A stretch of 64,000 nucleotides of DNA from assembly GCA_028819435.1 (NCBI GenBank), contig JAPPLK010000106.1:1-64000 (forward strand), read 5' to 3'. The position numbers and the translations under genes are program-made. Numbering within the stretch: position 1 is the stretch's first letter; the number at the start of each line of letters is the position of its first letter. Positions 52,559 to 60,852 of this stretch are shown in pieces. This DNA is from Nitrospira sp. Lineage in GTDB: Bacteria > Nitrospirota > Nitrospiria > Nitrospirales > UBA8639. The notes beneath the pieces are model-generated. The model did no database searches, was not told the origin of the DNA, and worked only from the letters and a program-made list of their open reading frames with translations.

Positions 52559-52738
52559 ATGTCTGTCTTGGTGAGAACGTATCGGTTGGCAAGTGGGTTG
52601 CAGCAGGTTGAACGGATTGATGACCCGGATCGGATTGAACGGTATATGAAACTGTTTGATCGTGAAGACGTGAAGAAAATTCAGACCGGGGCAAAGGTCA
52701 AGATTGAAAAAGATGAATGGCAACTTGTTGAAGACTGA
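52559..52738 (+). CDS. Small hypothetical protein, 59 aa
   Basis: ATG at 52559 with GGAGG seven bases upstream. The product, beginning MSVLVRTYRLASGLQQVERI, is charged and helical, with DPDRIERYMKLFDREDVKKI in the middle. No family is recognised. It is followed 26 bases later by another small gene in the same direction, and both lie between inverted copies of an AGGAACCTCTGA repeat. Confidence 0.6.
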   Translation: MSVLVRTYRLASGLQQVERIDDPDRIERYMKLFDREDVKKIQTGAKVKIEKDEWQLVED

Positions 52739-52764
52739 AGCTGATCATTTCTGAGAGACACCCT

Positions 52765-52968
52765 ATGGCTCTCTGGGTCAATATTCGAAGATCCGTGGAT
52801 GAGGCCGTCCTGCATAAGGAGCGGTGCATCGAAGTTCCTTCCGTTCCTACACGGTCTGATTTTTGGGAAGGCGGATGGTTTGAATATCCCGACAAAGAGA
52901 CGGCCCTGGATGCCCTGGAACAGTCGGGAGTGATGCGCCAGGTGAAGTGTCGTCTGTGTAAACCCTAA
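52765..52968 (+). CDS. Small hypothetical protein, 67 aa
   Basis: A 67-residue protein beginning MALWVNIRRSVDEAVLHKER, with a C-terminal CRLCKP that could bind a metal with other cysteines. No family is recognised. It probably shares a transcript with the preceding 59-residue gene. Confidence 0.55.
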   Translation: MALWVNIRRSVDEAVLHKERCIEVPSVPTRSDFWEGGWFEYPDKETALDALEQSGVMRQVKCRLCKP

Positions 52969-53164
52969 GCGTTAGGAACCTCTGATTGACTGCACTATCG
53001 GGCGCAGGGTTGCGTTGTGTCCTCACTCAACCCTCACCTATCTCGTTTGATAAGCTTCGGGTTTCGCTGCGGGACGCCTTGCCCTGCATCCCGCTATCAC
53101 AATAAACCTGTCCCCGACGTTCTTAATCGGGGATCAGAGGTTCCTTTATTGTTTTATCGGGCGT
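52969..53164. repeat. Inverted AGGAACCTCTGA repeats
   Basis: TAGGAACCTCTGATTGAC at 52975 and ATCAGAGGTTCCT at 53117. Further copies lie at 52324 (AATCAGAGGTTCCTG) and 53640 (AGGAACCTCTGGTTCATTGAC). Orientation alternates so that each pair of facing copies encloses one gene block. Confidence 0.65.
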
Positions 53165-53641
53165 ATGGCGGAAAAATTCGGCGGATATCGATGGGTCAAG
53201 GAAGGCTATCTCGACAATCGCACGCCTGGCGTGGTGGTCGGGGCGATGACTTTTGCTTCCCTGGGGCCCGTTGAATTTTATTTGAACGGGGATTTCAAAC
53301 CGGACATTGCCGGCCGTATTTTTTCCTTTAAGAACTCTCAATTCGTCGATGATCCCAGCGCCGCGTCTCGCCTGCTCGATTTGGCCAATCCTCAACTCGG
53401 CACCGTGAGTTCGATTTCCTTTGACCCGCACCCCCTGCTTGCTCCACATCCCTATATTGAGTGGTTTTCGCTGAACGGCGATCATTACCGGATTGAATTG
53501 CAGGAGGGTGACGCGTGGTTGCTCGATTCCGATGAAGCCGCATCCTATGAAGCGCAAAGTCAACAGATCAGGGAAGCCTATGCCGGTCAATCCGTCCAGC
53601 CCACGGAAGATGCTCCGTCTGCCGACCAGGAGTGGTTTTAG
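53165..53641 (+). CDS. Hypothetical protein, 158 aa
   Basis: A 158-residue soluble protein beginning MAEKFGGYRWVKEGYLDNRT with beta-rich segments (VVVGAMTFASLGPVEFYLNG, WFSLNGDHYRIELQEGDAWL). I do not recognise the family. It ends inside an inverted repeat that also occurs before its start. It lies just upstream of hemE in the same direction. Confidence 0.6.
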   Translation: MAEKFGGYRWVKEGYLDNRTPGVVVGAMTFASLGPVEFYLNGDFKPDIAGRIFSFKNSQFVDDPSAASRLLDLANPQLGTVSSISFDPHPLLAPHPYIEWFSLNGDHYRIELQEGDAWLLDSDEAASYEAQSQQIREAYAGQSVQPTEDAPSADQEWF

Positions 53642-53695
53642 GAACCTCTGGTTCATTGACAGTTTTTTCCTCTCATCCGTACAATTTCATCCCCT

Positions 53696-54724
53696 ATGAC
53701 CAATGATCGTTTTCTGAGAGCCTGCCGCCGGGAACCCGTGGACCGGACGCCGGTCTGGTTTATGCGACAAGCGGGTCGCTACATGGCGGAATATCAGCGA
53801 GTCCGGGCGAAACACAGTATTCTTGACGTCTGCAAGATTCCCGATTTGGCCGCGGAGGTGACGCTTCAACCCATCGAGCGTTTTGACTTGGACGCGGCCA
53901 TCATTTTTGCGGATATCCTTTTACCCCTGGAGTCGATGGGGTTGCAGTTGGCCTTCAAGGAAGAACAGGGGCCGGTCATTTTCAATCCGGTCAGACGTGA
54001 AGATGACGTGACGCGGCTACGTCATGTAGAGCCGGACGCCTTTCGTTTTTCCTTCGATGCGATCAGTATGACGAAGAAGGCGTTGGACGGACGCGTGCCC
54101 CTCATCGGGTTTGCCGGAGCCCCGTTCACCCTGGCGAGTTACGCGATCGAGGGCGGCAGCTCACGAAACTATCTCAATACCAAACAGATGATGTTCGGCC
54201 GGACTGATCAGTGGCACGCGTTACTTCGCAAACTTTCGGACGTGGTCGTCACGTATTTGGACAACCAGGTTCGGGCGGGTGTCGACGTCGTGCAACTGTT
54301 CGACAGTTGGGTGGGATGCTTGTCCCCGGCCGACTATGGCGAATACGTGTTGCCGCACGTAAAATCGGTTATCGATCGGTTGAAACCTCAAGGGATTCCG
54401 ATCATCTATTTCGGAACGGGAACGTCGACGCTCCTGCCGCTCATGCGTAGCGCCGGCAGCGACGTCCTGGGGTTCGATTGGCACGTTGAACTCGATGAAG
54501 CGTGGGCGCGTGTCGGGTTCGACGTTGCCGTACAAGGCAATCTTGATCCCGTGGTCCTGTTTGCGCCCCTTCCGGAGATCGAGCGCCGCGTCAAGGACGT
54601 TCTCGACAGGGCAGGGAACAGGGCCGGGCACGTCTTCAATCTTGGTCATGGCATTCTTCCCAAAACGCCCGTTGAGCACGTCGAGTCCGCCATTGAGTTC
54701 GTGCATCGATACGGGACTCGTTGA
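53696..54724 (+). CDS. hemE: Uroporphyrinogen decarboxylase
   Basis: Decarboxylates uroporphyrinogen III to coproporphyrinogen III in haem synthesis. The 342-residue protein has the N-terminal signature PVWFMRQAGRYMAEYQ near residue 19, GFAGAPFTLASYAIEGG near 123 and FNLGHGILPKTP near the C-terminus. It is followed 46 bases later by hemG. The usual hemH (ferrochelatase) gene of this cluster is not present in this window. Confidence 0.96.
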   Translation: MTNDRFLRACRREPVDRTPVWFMRQAGRYMAEYQRVRAKHSILDVCKIPDLAAEVTLQPIERFDLDAAIIFADILLPLESMGLQLAFKEEQGPVIFNPVRREDDVTRLRHVEPDAFRFSFDAISMTKKALDGRVPLIGFAGAPFTLASYAIEGGSSRNYLNTKQMMFGRTDQWHALLRKLSDVVVTYLDNQVRAGVDVVQLFDSWVGCLSPADYGEYVLPHVKSVIDRLKPQGIPIIYFGTGTSTLLPLMRSAGSDVLGFDWHVELDEAWARVGFDVAVQGNLDPVVLFAPLPEIERRVKDVLDRAGNRAGHVFNLGHGILPKTPVEHVESAIEFVHRYGTR

Positions 54725-54770
54725 ACGTGATCCGGCCTCCTCAATGGCCCTCCTTTGCAGCACGTGATTC

Positions 54771-56225
54771 ATGATGGCGATTCCCAAACGAGTGGTGATT
54801 GTCGGCGGAGGGATTTCGGGGCTTTCTGCTGCATTTGCCCTGTTGGAACGTGCAAGCGGCAGGAATGCGCCGTTTCGCTGTACGGTCGTGGAAGGACAGG
54901 ATTATCTTGGCGGGAAAATTCTCACGAATCGTCGGGACGGCGTGATCACGGAAGGAGCCCCCGACTCGTTTCTGACGACGAAACCGGAGGCCCTGGCCCT
55001 CTGTGAAAAACTGGGGCTGTCTTCGCAATTGATTGACACCAATCAGGAAAACGCGCAAACGTTTATTTATTCGAAAGGCCGCTTGCGTCAATTCCCGCAG
55101 GGTCTGATCTCAATGGTCCCGACGAAGATCGGTCCCTTGTTTCATAGCGGGGTTTTGTCCTGGGCCGGTATCGTGCGCATGGGGGCCGATTGGGTAATCC
55201 CTTGCCGGGCTCGCGCGAAGGATGAGGAAACCTTGGCGGAGTTTTTCAGCCGGCGTCTGGGGGGCGAGGCCTTTGATCGCCTGATAGAACCGTTGGTTGC
55301 GGGAATTTACGCCGGTGACGCGAATGAGTTGAGCGCAGACGCGACCTTTCCCCACCTCGTTGAATTGGAGCGCAAGTACGGCAGTCTGATCAAAGGCGCG
55401 TTGGCTACGCAGCAGTCCCGGTCTTCGCACCAGCCTGGCGCGAAACCCCGTACCCTGTTCACGACCTTACGGGGCGGGCTGGGTGATTTGATAACGAGCC
55501 TGACGGAGAGATTGTCCGGGGCTGGAGTGTCCCTTCGTCGAGGGACGAGCGTGCGGGCTGTGCATATACCAGGTTCGCAGACGGAGCCACCGTATCGACT
55601 GGAGTTGGAAGGAGGGGGCGTCCTGGATGCAGAAGCCGTGATCCTTGCCACGCCGGCATATGTGTCCGCGAACCTCCTCCGCCCTTTCGACGATGAGGCC
55701 TCGACGTTGTTGGATCAAATTCCCTATGCCTCGACAATGACGATCTCAATGGTCTTTCCCGAGCCGGAGGTCAAAGGTTTGATTCGAGGGTACGGGTTTG
55801 TGGTCCCGCGCGTTGAGAATCGGTCGTTGATTGCGGCGACGTGGTCGTCGATGAAGTGGGCGGAACGCGCGCCTGCGGGTCAATGTCTGGTCCGGTGTTA
55901 TTTAGGCAGGCGAGGACGGGAGGATTTGCTGGATTCGAATGATTCGGAATTGACGGAACGAGCCTGCCGTGAGCTGGAAGCCATAGTTGGCATTCAAAGC
56001 CGGCCTCTCCACGTGGAAGCGTATCGTTGGCCTCGATCCATGCCTCAATATATCCGCGGGCATTGTGAGCGTGTGCGGCACATTCGTGAACGTGTTGCAC
56101 GGCGGCCCGGCTTGTACGTGACGGGGGCGGCCTATGACGGTATAGGGATTCCGGATTGTATCCGCGACGCGGAACAGACGTCTGCAAAGTTGAGCGCGTA
56201 CCTGTGGGATCGCGCGTCGGTGTAA
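54771..56225 (+). CDS. hemG: Protoporphyrinogen oxidase (HemY-type)
   Basis: A 484-residue FAD enzyme oxidising protoporphyrinogen IX with oxygen. The N-terminal FAD motif is VVIVGGGISGLSAAFALL. Other family features are DYLGGKILTNRRDGVITEGAPDSF reduced to its GGK and GAPDSF patterns, LIEPLVAGIYAGDANELS near residue 175 and the C-terminal GLYVTGAAYDGIGIPDCI. It is the aerobic HemY type; the enzyme name hemG is used in many annotations. It forms an operon with hemE. Confidence 0.94.
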   Translation: MMAIPKRVVIVGGGISGLSAAFALLERASGRNAPFRCTVVEGQDYLGGKILTNRRDGVITEGAPDSFLTTKPEALALCEKLGLSSQLIDTNQENAQTFIYSKGRLRQFPQGLISMVPTKIGPLFHSGVLSWAGIVRMGADWVIPCRARAKDEETLAEFFSRRLGGEAFDRLIEPLVAGIYAGDANELSADATFPHLVELERKYGSLIKGALATQQSRSSHQPGAKPRTLFTTLRGGLGDLITSLTERLSGAGVSLRRGTSVRAVHIPGSQTEPPYRLELEGGGVLDAEAVILATPAYVSANLLRPFDDEASTLLDQIPYASTMTISMVFPEPEVKGLIRGYGFVVPRVENRSLIAATWSSMKWAERAPAGQCLVRCYLGRRGREDLLDSNDSELTERACRELEAIVGIQSRPLHVEAYRWPRSMPQYIRGHCERVRHIRERVARRPGLYVTGAAYDGIGIPDCIRDAEQTSAKLSAYLWDRASV

Positions 56226-56600
56226 ATGTTCACTAATTTGTTGACAATTTCCCCTCACCCCAGCCCTCTCCCGCAAGGGGCGAGGGGGTCTCTTTCATGC
56301 TCTTTCATGCCCTTTCTTTGCCTGTCCTGAGCAAAGCCGAAGGAAGCGAAGTCGAAGGGTAAGGAGGAGTGCAAGGGAGGTGGAGACCTTAACTCCCTCT
56401 CCCCTTGTGGGAGAGGGCTGGGGTGAGGGGCTGTCGGATGACGCTTCGCTAATCCGACCTGCAACTCTTTACCTGTAAGCACACGCGTCAGTTGTCATCC
56501 TGAGCGTAACGGAGTGAGGTCGATGGGAATTGCTGAACACATACAATGGGGTGCTGTTGAACGGTTGTGGTAAGAAACCTTTGATTTATTGTGTAAGATC
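56226..56600. repeat. Repeat block (family D and family B)
   Basis: Family D: CCCCTCACCCCAGCCCTCTC at 56251 and its inverted copy GAGAGGGCTGGGGTGAGGGG ending at 56430, with the known CCTGAGCGAAGTCGAAGGG type in between. A family B copy CTGTCGGATGACGCTTCGCT follows. These are non-coding structures after hemG. Confidence 0.8.
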
Positions 56601-56909
56601 ATGGATCGAGAAGTCGAGGAAAACCCCGTTCGCGCTCACGTCGTGGCCCGAGGTCGCGTGCAGGGCGTTGGGTTTCGGGTGTTTCTCCAGTCTCAGGCGA
56701 TCGGGCGTGGGCTGAGCGGGTGGGTCAGGAATTTGCCGGATGGTCGAATAGAAACGGAAGTTGAAGGCCCCGCCGTTCTCGTCGATGAATTTATTCAGGC
56801 CGTGAAACGCGGCCCGTCTTCAGCGCGCGTTCAGGATGTTGAAGTGGAATGGATCGACCCGGGCAGCCAGGGTTCATCCGATTTTATTATTGTTACCGGC
56901 AGTGGCTGA
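56601..56909 (+). CDS. Acylphosphatase
   Basis: A 102-residue protein with the two catalytic residues of the family: arginine in GRVQGVGFRVFL near residue 24 and asparagine in WVRNLPDGR near 42. Hydrolyses acylphosphates. ATG 56601 is used; a TTG four codons upstream is possible. It is followed by apt with a short gap. Confidence 0.93.
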   Translation: MDREVEENPVRAHVVARGRVQGVGFRVFLQSQAIGRGLSGWVRNLPDGRIETEVEGPAVLVDEFIQAVKRGPSSARVQDVEVEWIDPGSQGSSDFIIVTGSG

Positions 56910-56951
56910 AACGATTTCTTTTGGGAGCCTGGCCGGAAAGGATTGACCGAT

Positions 56952-57467
56952 ATGGATTACAAATCATTGATTCGTGAGATCCCGGATTTTCCCAAACCCG
57001 GCATTTTGTTTTACGACATCACGACGTTGTTGAAGGACCCTCAAGGATATCGAGCGGTCATTGAGGACTTCACGGCTCACTACCGGGATGCCAGGATCAG
57101 CAAAGTCGTTGGCATTGAGTCTCGCGGCTTTATCCTGGGAGCGCCGTTGGCGTACAACCTGGGTGCGGGATTTGTGCCGGTCCGCAAAGCCGGCAAGCTT
57201 CCTGCTGACGTGTTTGAGGTGAAGTACAATCTGGAATACGGGGCAAGTTCGTTGGCGATTCATCGCGACGCCGTGGCGATGGAAGAACGAGTGCTGGTGG
57301 TTGATGATCTTCTGGCCACTGGCGGAACTGCGGCGGCAACGGTGGATTTATTGCGGAAATTAGGCGCGGAAATTGTCGGATGCGCGTTTATGATTGAATT
57401 GGGGTTTTTGCAGGGGCGTCAAAAAATTGAGGATTGCGCGATTCATTCCTTGATGACTTATGACTGA
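56952..57467 (+). CDS. apt: Adenine phosphoribosyltransferase
   Basis: Purine salvage: adenine plus PRPP to AMP. The 171-residue protein has [18 protein letters not shown] at the N-terminus, [18 protein letters not shown], and the PRPP-binding loop [17 protein letters not shown] near residue 117. ATG 56952 is preceded by AAAGGA nine bases upstream; a TTG at 56943 is less likely. It lies between acylphosphatase and the DksA-type gene. Confidence 0.95.
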   Translation: MDYKSLIREIPDFPKPGILFYDITTLLKDPQGYRAVIEDFTAHYRDARISKVVGIESRGFILGAPLAYNLGAGFVPVRKAGKLPADVFEVKYNLEYGASSLAIHRDAVAMEERVLVVDDLLATGGTAAATVDLLRKLGAEIVGCAFMIELGFLQGRQKIEDCAIHSLMTYD

Positions 57468-57575
57468 ACTGCTACCTTTTACCATTTCGGCGTCGTGAAC
57501 CGATGCGAATCGTTGTTTGCGTTGGCCGGAGCAAGAAGTCACGTATTGTGGTTGCGCGAGAAAAGGAGACCGGAT

Positions 57576-58196
57576 ATGGCAGGGAAATCGGCGAAGAAAA
57601 CTCCAACTGCAGTCGCCAAGCCTTCGTCCAAAACGTCCAAGACGAAATCTGTGTCCTCTTCCAAGGGCAAAACGATGAAAGTGGTCGCCAAAGCTGCGTC
57701 TTCTTCGGTCAAACGCAAAGTTACGGCCTCTTCGGTCAAGAGTAAGGCCAGTGAACGGAAAACCGTGAAAAAAAGAACTGCGGCGACCGCGAAAACTCCC
57801 AAACGAATGCCTTCTTCACGATCGGCGACGTTACGGAAAATTATGCTGGACAAGCGATTCCAGCTCATGAAGGAAATTCAAAGCCAGTTGGGGCAATCAT
57901 TGACGGAAGAACAGCAACGGCGGTTTGAGTCGGCCATGGACAGCGGTGATCAGGCCTTGCTGGACCTGGAGCGTGAAATGGGTATTTCCCTTCAGGAAAA
58001 ACGCAACCGCGAACGGCAAATGATCGATGAAGCGTTGGTGAGCCTGGAAGAAGGAACCTATGGTATTTGCGTCGAGTGCGGCAAGGAAATCAGTGAAAAA
58101 CGGTTGGCGGTCATGCCCTTCGCCAGGCTCTGCGTTGAATGCCAGGAACAACTCGAGCTGCTTGAAAAAATTGAACGCGGAGAGCAACGGATCTGA
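57576..58196 (+). CDS. DksA/TraR-type zinc-finger protein with basic tail
   Basis: A 206-residue protein. Residues 1-90 form a lysine/serine/alanine-rich low-complexity tail (KKTPTAVAKPSSKTSKTKSV). The rest is a DksA-like coiled-coil domain ending in a four-cysteine zinc finger, CVECGKEISEKRLAVMPFARLCVECQ reduced to its CxxC...CxxC pattern near residue 170. DksA proteins bind RNA polymerase with ppGpp. The basic N-terminal tail is unusual and probably adds nucleic-acid binding. AGGAG lies eight bases upstream of ATG 57576. Confidence 0.88.
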   Translation: MAGKSAKKTPTAVAKPSSKTSKTKSVSSSKGKTMKVVAKAASSSVKRKVTASSVKSKASERKTVKKRTAATAKTPKRMPSSRSATLRKIMLDKRFQLMKEIQSQLGQSLTEEQQRRFESAMDSGDQALLDLEREMGISLQEKRNRERQMIDEALVSLEEGTYGICVECGKEISEKRLAVMPFARLCVECQEQLELLEKIERGEQRI

Positions 58197-58278
58197 CTTG
58201 ACCGGCGACTTGCCTCTGAACCCCGCCTTTCTTCTGCGTTTTTCTTATTGCTCGCTGGAATCGATCTTTAGCCTGTCT

Positions 58279-58373
58279 CTCTACCTCCCCTTACCCCTCC
58301 TTACAAAGGAGGGGTAAAGAACGGCATGCCCACCTAGCCTCCCCTTTGTAAGGGGAGGCTAGGTGGGGTAGAG
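58279..58373. repeat. Palindromic repeat family A, copy 6
   Basis: CTCTACCTCCCCTTACCCCT to GGCTAGGTGGGGTAGAG between the DksA-type gene and queC. Between 58197 and 58424 there is otherwise no visible gene. Confidence 0.85.
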
Positions 58374-58424
58374 TCAAAGGAGGGGAATGATTACAGAATT
58401 CATGAATGTGTAGGATCTTCCCGG

Positions 58425-59138
58425 GTGCCGATGAAAGCCGTCGTACTTGCCAGCGGAGGGCTTGACTCAACCGTGGCCGCTGCCATGGCTCGTCGTGATG
58501 GGTACGCCCTGTATTTGCTCACCATCGAATACGGCCAGCGTCATCACGTTGAAATTCAAAAGGCACGAGAAATTGCCGCGTGGCTCGAGGCTGGGGAACA
58601 TAAAATTCTTCGTTTCGACTTGCACGCATTCGGCGGTTCGGCTTTGGTCGGCTCCGGGGACGTCCCGAAAAACCGGTCGGAGCATGAACGAGAGACGGGC
58701 ATTCCATCCACGTATGTTCCGGCGCGCAATACGGTATTTTTGTCGTTGGCATTAGCATACGCGGAGGTCGTCGATGCTTCTTGCATTTTCATCGGAGCGA
58801 ACGTGTTGGATTATTCCGGATATCCGGATTGTCGCCCCGAGTTTTTGCGCGCATTTGAACGGGTTGCCCGGCTTGGTACGAAAAAAGGCACTCATGGCAA
58901 CACGGTCCGGATAAAAGCCCCGCTCTTGCTTTTGAGTAAAACCCAGATCATTCAACAAGGCTTGGCTTTGGGCGTGCCCTTTGAGTTGACGCACAGTTGT
59001 TATGATCCTCGTGGGGATGGTTCGGCCTGTGGGCAATGTGACAGTTGCCTGATCCGATTGAAGGGGTTTGAGGATGCCGGTCTTCGAGATCCCGTTCCCT
59101 ATGCGGCAAGGGCTTCCGATGCATCATCGGCCCCCTAA
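58425..59138 (+). CDS. queC: 7-cyano-7-deazaguanine synthase
   Basis: Makes preQ0, the precursor of queuosine in tRNA. The 237-residue protein has the PP-loop VVLASGGLDSTVAAAMA at the N-terminus, PARNTVFLSLALAYAE near residue 105 and the zinc-binding C-terminal CGQCDSC preceded by HSCYDP. The start at GTG 58425 has AGGA nine bases upstream; ATG 58431 is the alternative. Confidence 0.94.
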   Translation: MPMKAVVLASGGLDSTVAAAMARRDGYALYLLTIEYGQRHHVEIQKAREIAAWLEAGEHKILRFDLHAFGGSALVGSGDVPKNRSEHERETGIPSTYVPARNTVFLSLALAYAEVVDASCIFIGANVLDYSGYPDCRPEFLRAFERVARLGTKKGTHGNTVRIKAPLLLLSKTQIIQQGLALGVPFELTHSCYDPRGDGSACGQCDSCLIRLKGFEDAGLRDPVPYAARASDASSAP

Positions 59139-59196
59139 AAGATCATCCCTTGCGTCCGGTGGTTGCAACGCCAAATTGAAGACCGTTGAAAACTGA

Positions 59197-59439
59197 TTAT
59201 TCGTGGAGCGTGTAGACCAGGTGGGTGTCGGTTTGAGCGACTCCTTCGATGGCATGGATTTTGGTGAGGACCAATTGGGTTAAGGCTTCCTGGCTTGCCA
59301 CTTCGACTTTGACGAAAATATCCGGCTTTCCCCAACAGGCGTCAATCGTTTTGATTTCCTCGATTTGCGCCAATAAATTCTTCACGTTTGCCGTTTGTCC
59401 AGGTAGCACGTTGATGAGAACGTAAGCGCTTTCCGGCAT
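59197..59439 (-). CDS. Stand-alone Lrp/AsnC ligand-binding domain protein
   Basis: An 80-residue protein consisting only of the RAM domain that binds amino acids in Lrp/AsnC regulators (AYVLINVLPGQTANVKNLLA, then EGVAQTDTHLVYTLHE). It has no helix-turn-helix. Such single-domain proteins may bind small ligands or other Lrp family members. It is oriented opposite to queC. Confidence 0.85.
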   Translation of the reverse strand: MPESAYVLINVLPGQTANVKNLLAQIEEIKTIDACWGKPDIFVKVEVASQEALTQLVLTKIHAIEGVAQTDTHLVYTLHE

Positions 59440-59617
59440 TCGTTAAACTCCCTTTCTCAAAATCTTACCCTTCAAGGGTATCCGGCAACGATCAGAAAAA
59501 CAGGCTAGCGCAATAAATATCTTTAAATCAAGGAAAGATGTCTGGCACCGCCATGGCGGCCACGTCGTGTTTTCTGAACAGCTATTGCCATGAAATCTAA
59601 AATATACTATTATGCAC

Positions 59618-59636
59618 TACATATGTCATGTATAAT
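59618..59636 (+). promoter_or_regulatory. Palindromic site overlapping a -10 element
   Basis: TACAT-ATGTC-ATGTA is an inverted repeat at 59618-59632. It overlaps TATAAT at 59631-59636, a consensus -10 hexamer. It lies 25 bases upstream of the chosen start of the XRE-PBP regulator and could be its autoregulatory operator. Confidence 0.4.
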
Positions 59637-59660
59637 TTATTCAAGCCTTATGTGTTGTTT

Positions 59661-60809
59661 ATGTCCAAACCTCAACGGCTAGTGACGAACCGTTTGCGTG
59701 AAACGCGGATCGCCGCCGGTCTGTCCCAAGGAGATTTGGCGCAAAGCGCGGGTATTACGCGACAAGCTCTCTATGCCATGGAAAGGGACCAGTATCTTCC
59801 GGGCACGGAAGTCGCGTTGCAACTTGCCCGTACGCTGGGCGCGTCGGTTGAAGACCTGTTCTCTTTACGGGACACCCGGGAAATTCTTGAGGCGGAATTA
59901 CCGGCGGATCATTCCAGGGCTTTGAAATCCACCAGGGTGAAATTGGCGATTGTAGGGAATCGCCTGTTAGCCAAGCCCGTGATGGAACTGGGGGACGTCT
60001 TGAATTATACGATTCCCGCAGATGCCTTGATTTTAGGGGCGGCTTCCCGAAAAAAACGTTCGGTTTACGTACATCTCTTGAAAAGTCAGAAGGACGTGGA
60101 ACGGCAGGTTGTCGTGGGGGGGTGCGACCCGGCCATTTATCTGGCCGGAGAGCACGTTCGTCAGCAAGAGAATGGCGCGTCGATCGTCGGGTGGAACATG
60201 ACGAGCCTTGCTGCCTTGCGTGCGTTAAAACGGGGAGACGTCCACGTGGCAGGAATTCATATGAGGGACCCCCGTTCAGGAGAGTATAATATTCCTTTTG
60301 TGAAAAGGCATTTAAAAGGTCAAGCCGTGACCGTCGTCCGGTTTGCCACGTGGCACGAAGGGTTTTTGGTGAAAGAAGGGAATCCCAAACAAGTCCGTGG
60401 CCTCGAAGATTTGACCAGGCCTGACGTTCGGATGGTCAACCGTGAGAAGGGGGCGGGTGCTCGCTTGCTTTTGGATCATTTGCTGTCGAGTTATCGTATT
60501 CCAAGTCAAATCGTGAGGGGCTACGAGGCCATCGCTTTTTCACAGATCGGACTTGGGCGATATATTTCAGAAGGGAAAGCGGACGTCGGTATTGGGGCGC
60601 AGGCCGTGGCCCAATTGTACAATTTCGATTTTATTCCCCTGCAGGAAGAACGGTATGACCTGGTCATCCCGACGGCGTACATCGACTCGCATCCCGGCAT
60701 GAAGATATTTCTGGATACCTTGGCCACGCGTAAGTTTCAACGGGAAATTGAAGCCTTGGGAGGGTATGACGTCAAAGAGAGCGGGAAGGTCATCAGGCAA
60801 TTAGTGTAA
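59661..60809 (+). CDS. XRE-type regulator with substrate-binding (PBP-like) domain
   Basis: A 382-residue regulator. An N-terminal helix-turn-helix (GLSQGDLAQSAGITRQALYAME) is followed by a domain of about 300 residues. The latter resembles periplasmic molybdate/tungstate-binding proteins of the ModA superfamily (EGFLVKEGNPKQVRGLEDLT, GRYISEGKADVGIGAQAVAQ). Such HTH-PBP fusions sense oxyanions. Being directly upstream of a porin and modABC, it probably controls their expression in response to molybdate or tungstate. I choose ATG 59661 because a -10 element overlaps an earlier in-frame ATG at 59628. Confidence 0.85.
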   Translation: MSKPQRLVTNRLRETRIAAGLSQGDLAQSAGITRQALYAMERDQYLPGTEVALQLARTLGASVEDLFSLRDTREILEAELPADHSRALKSTRVKLAIVGNRLLAKPVMELGDVLNYTIPADALILGAASRKKRSVYVHLLKSQKDVERQVVVGGCDPAIYLAGEHVRQQENGASIVGWNMTSLAALRALKRGDVHVAGIHMRDPRSGEYNIPFVKRHLKGQAVTVVRFATWHEGFLVKEGNPKQVRGLEDLTRPDVRMVNREKGAGARLLLDHLLSSYRIPSQIVRGYEAIAFSQIGLGRYISEGKADVGIGAQAVAQLYNFDFIPLQEERYDLVIPTAYIDSHPGMKIFLDTLATRKFQREIEALGGYDVKESGKVIRQLV

Positions 60810-60852
60810 AGATTAATTGACTTTTAGTAATTGATAAAATAATATCTTTGTT

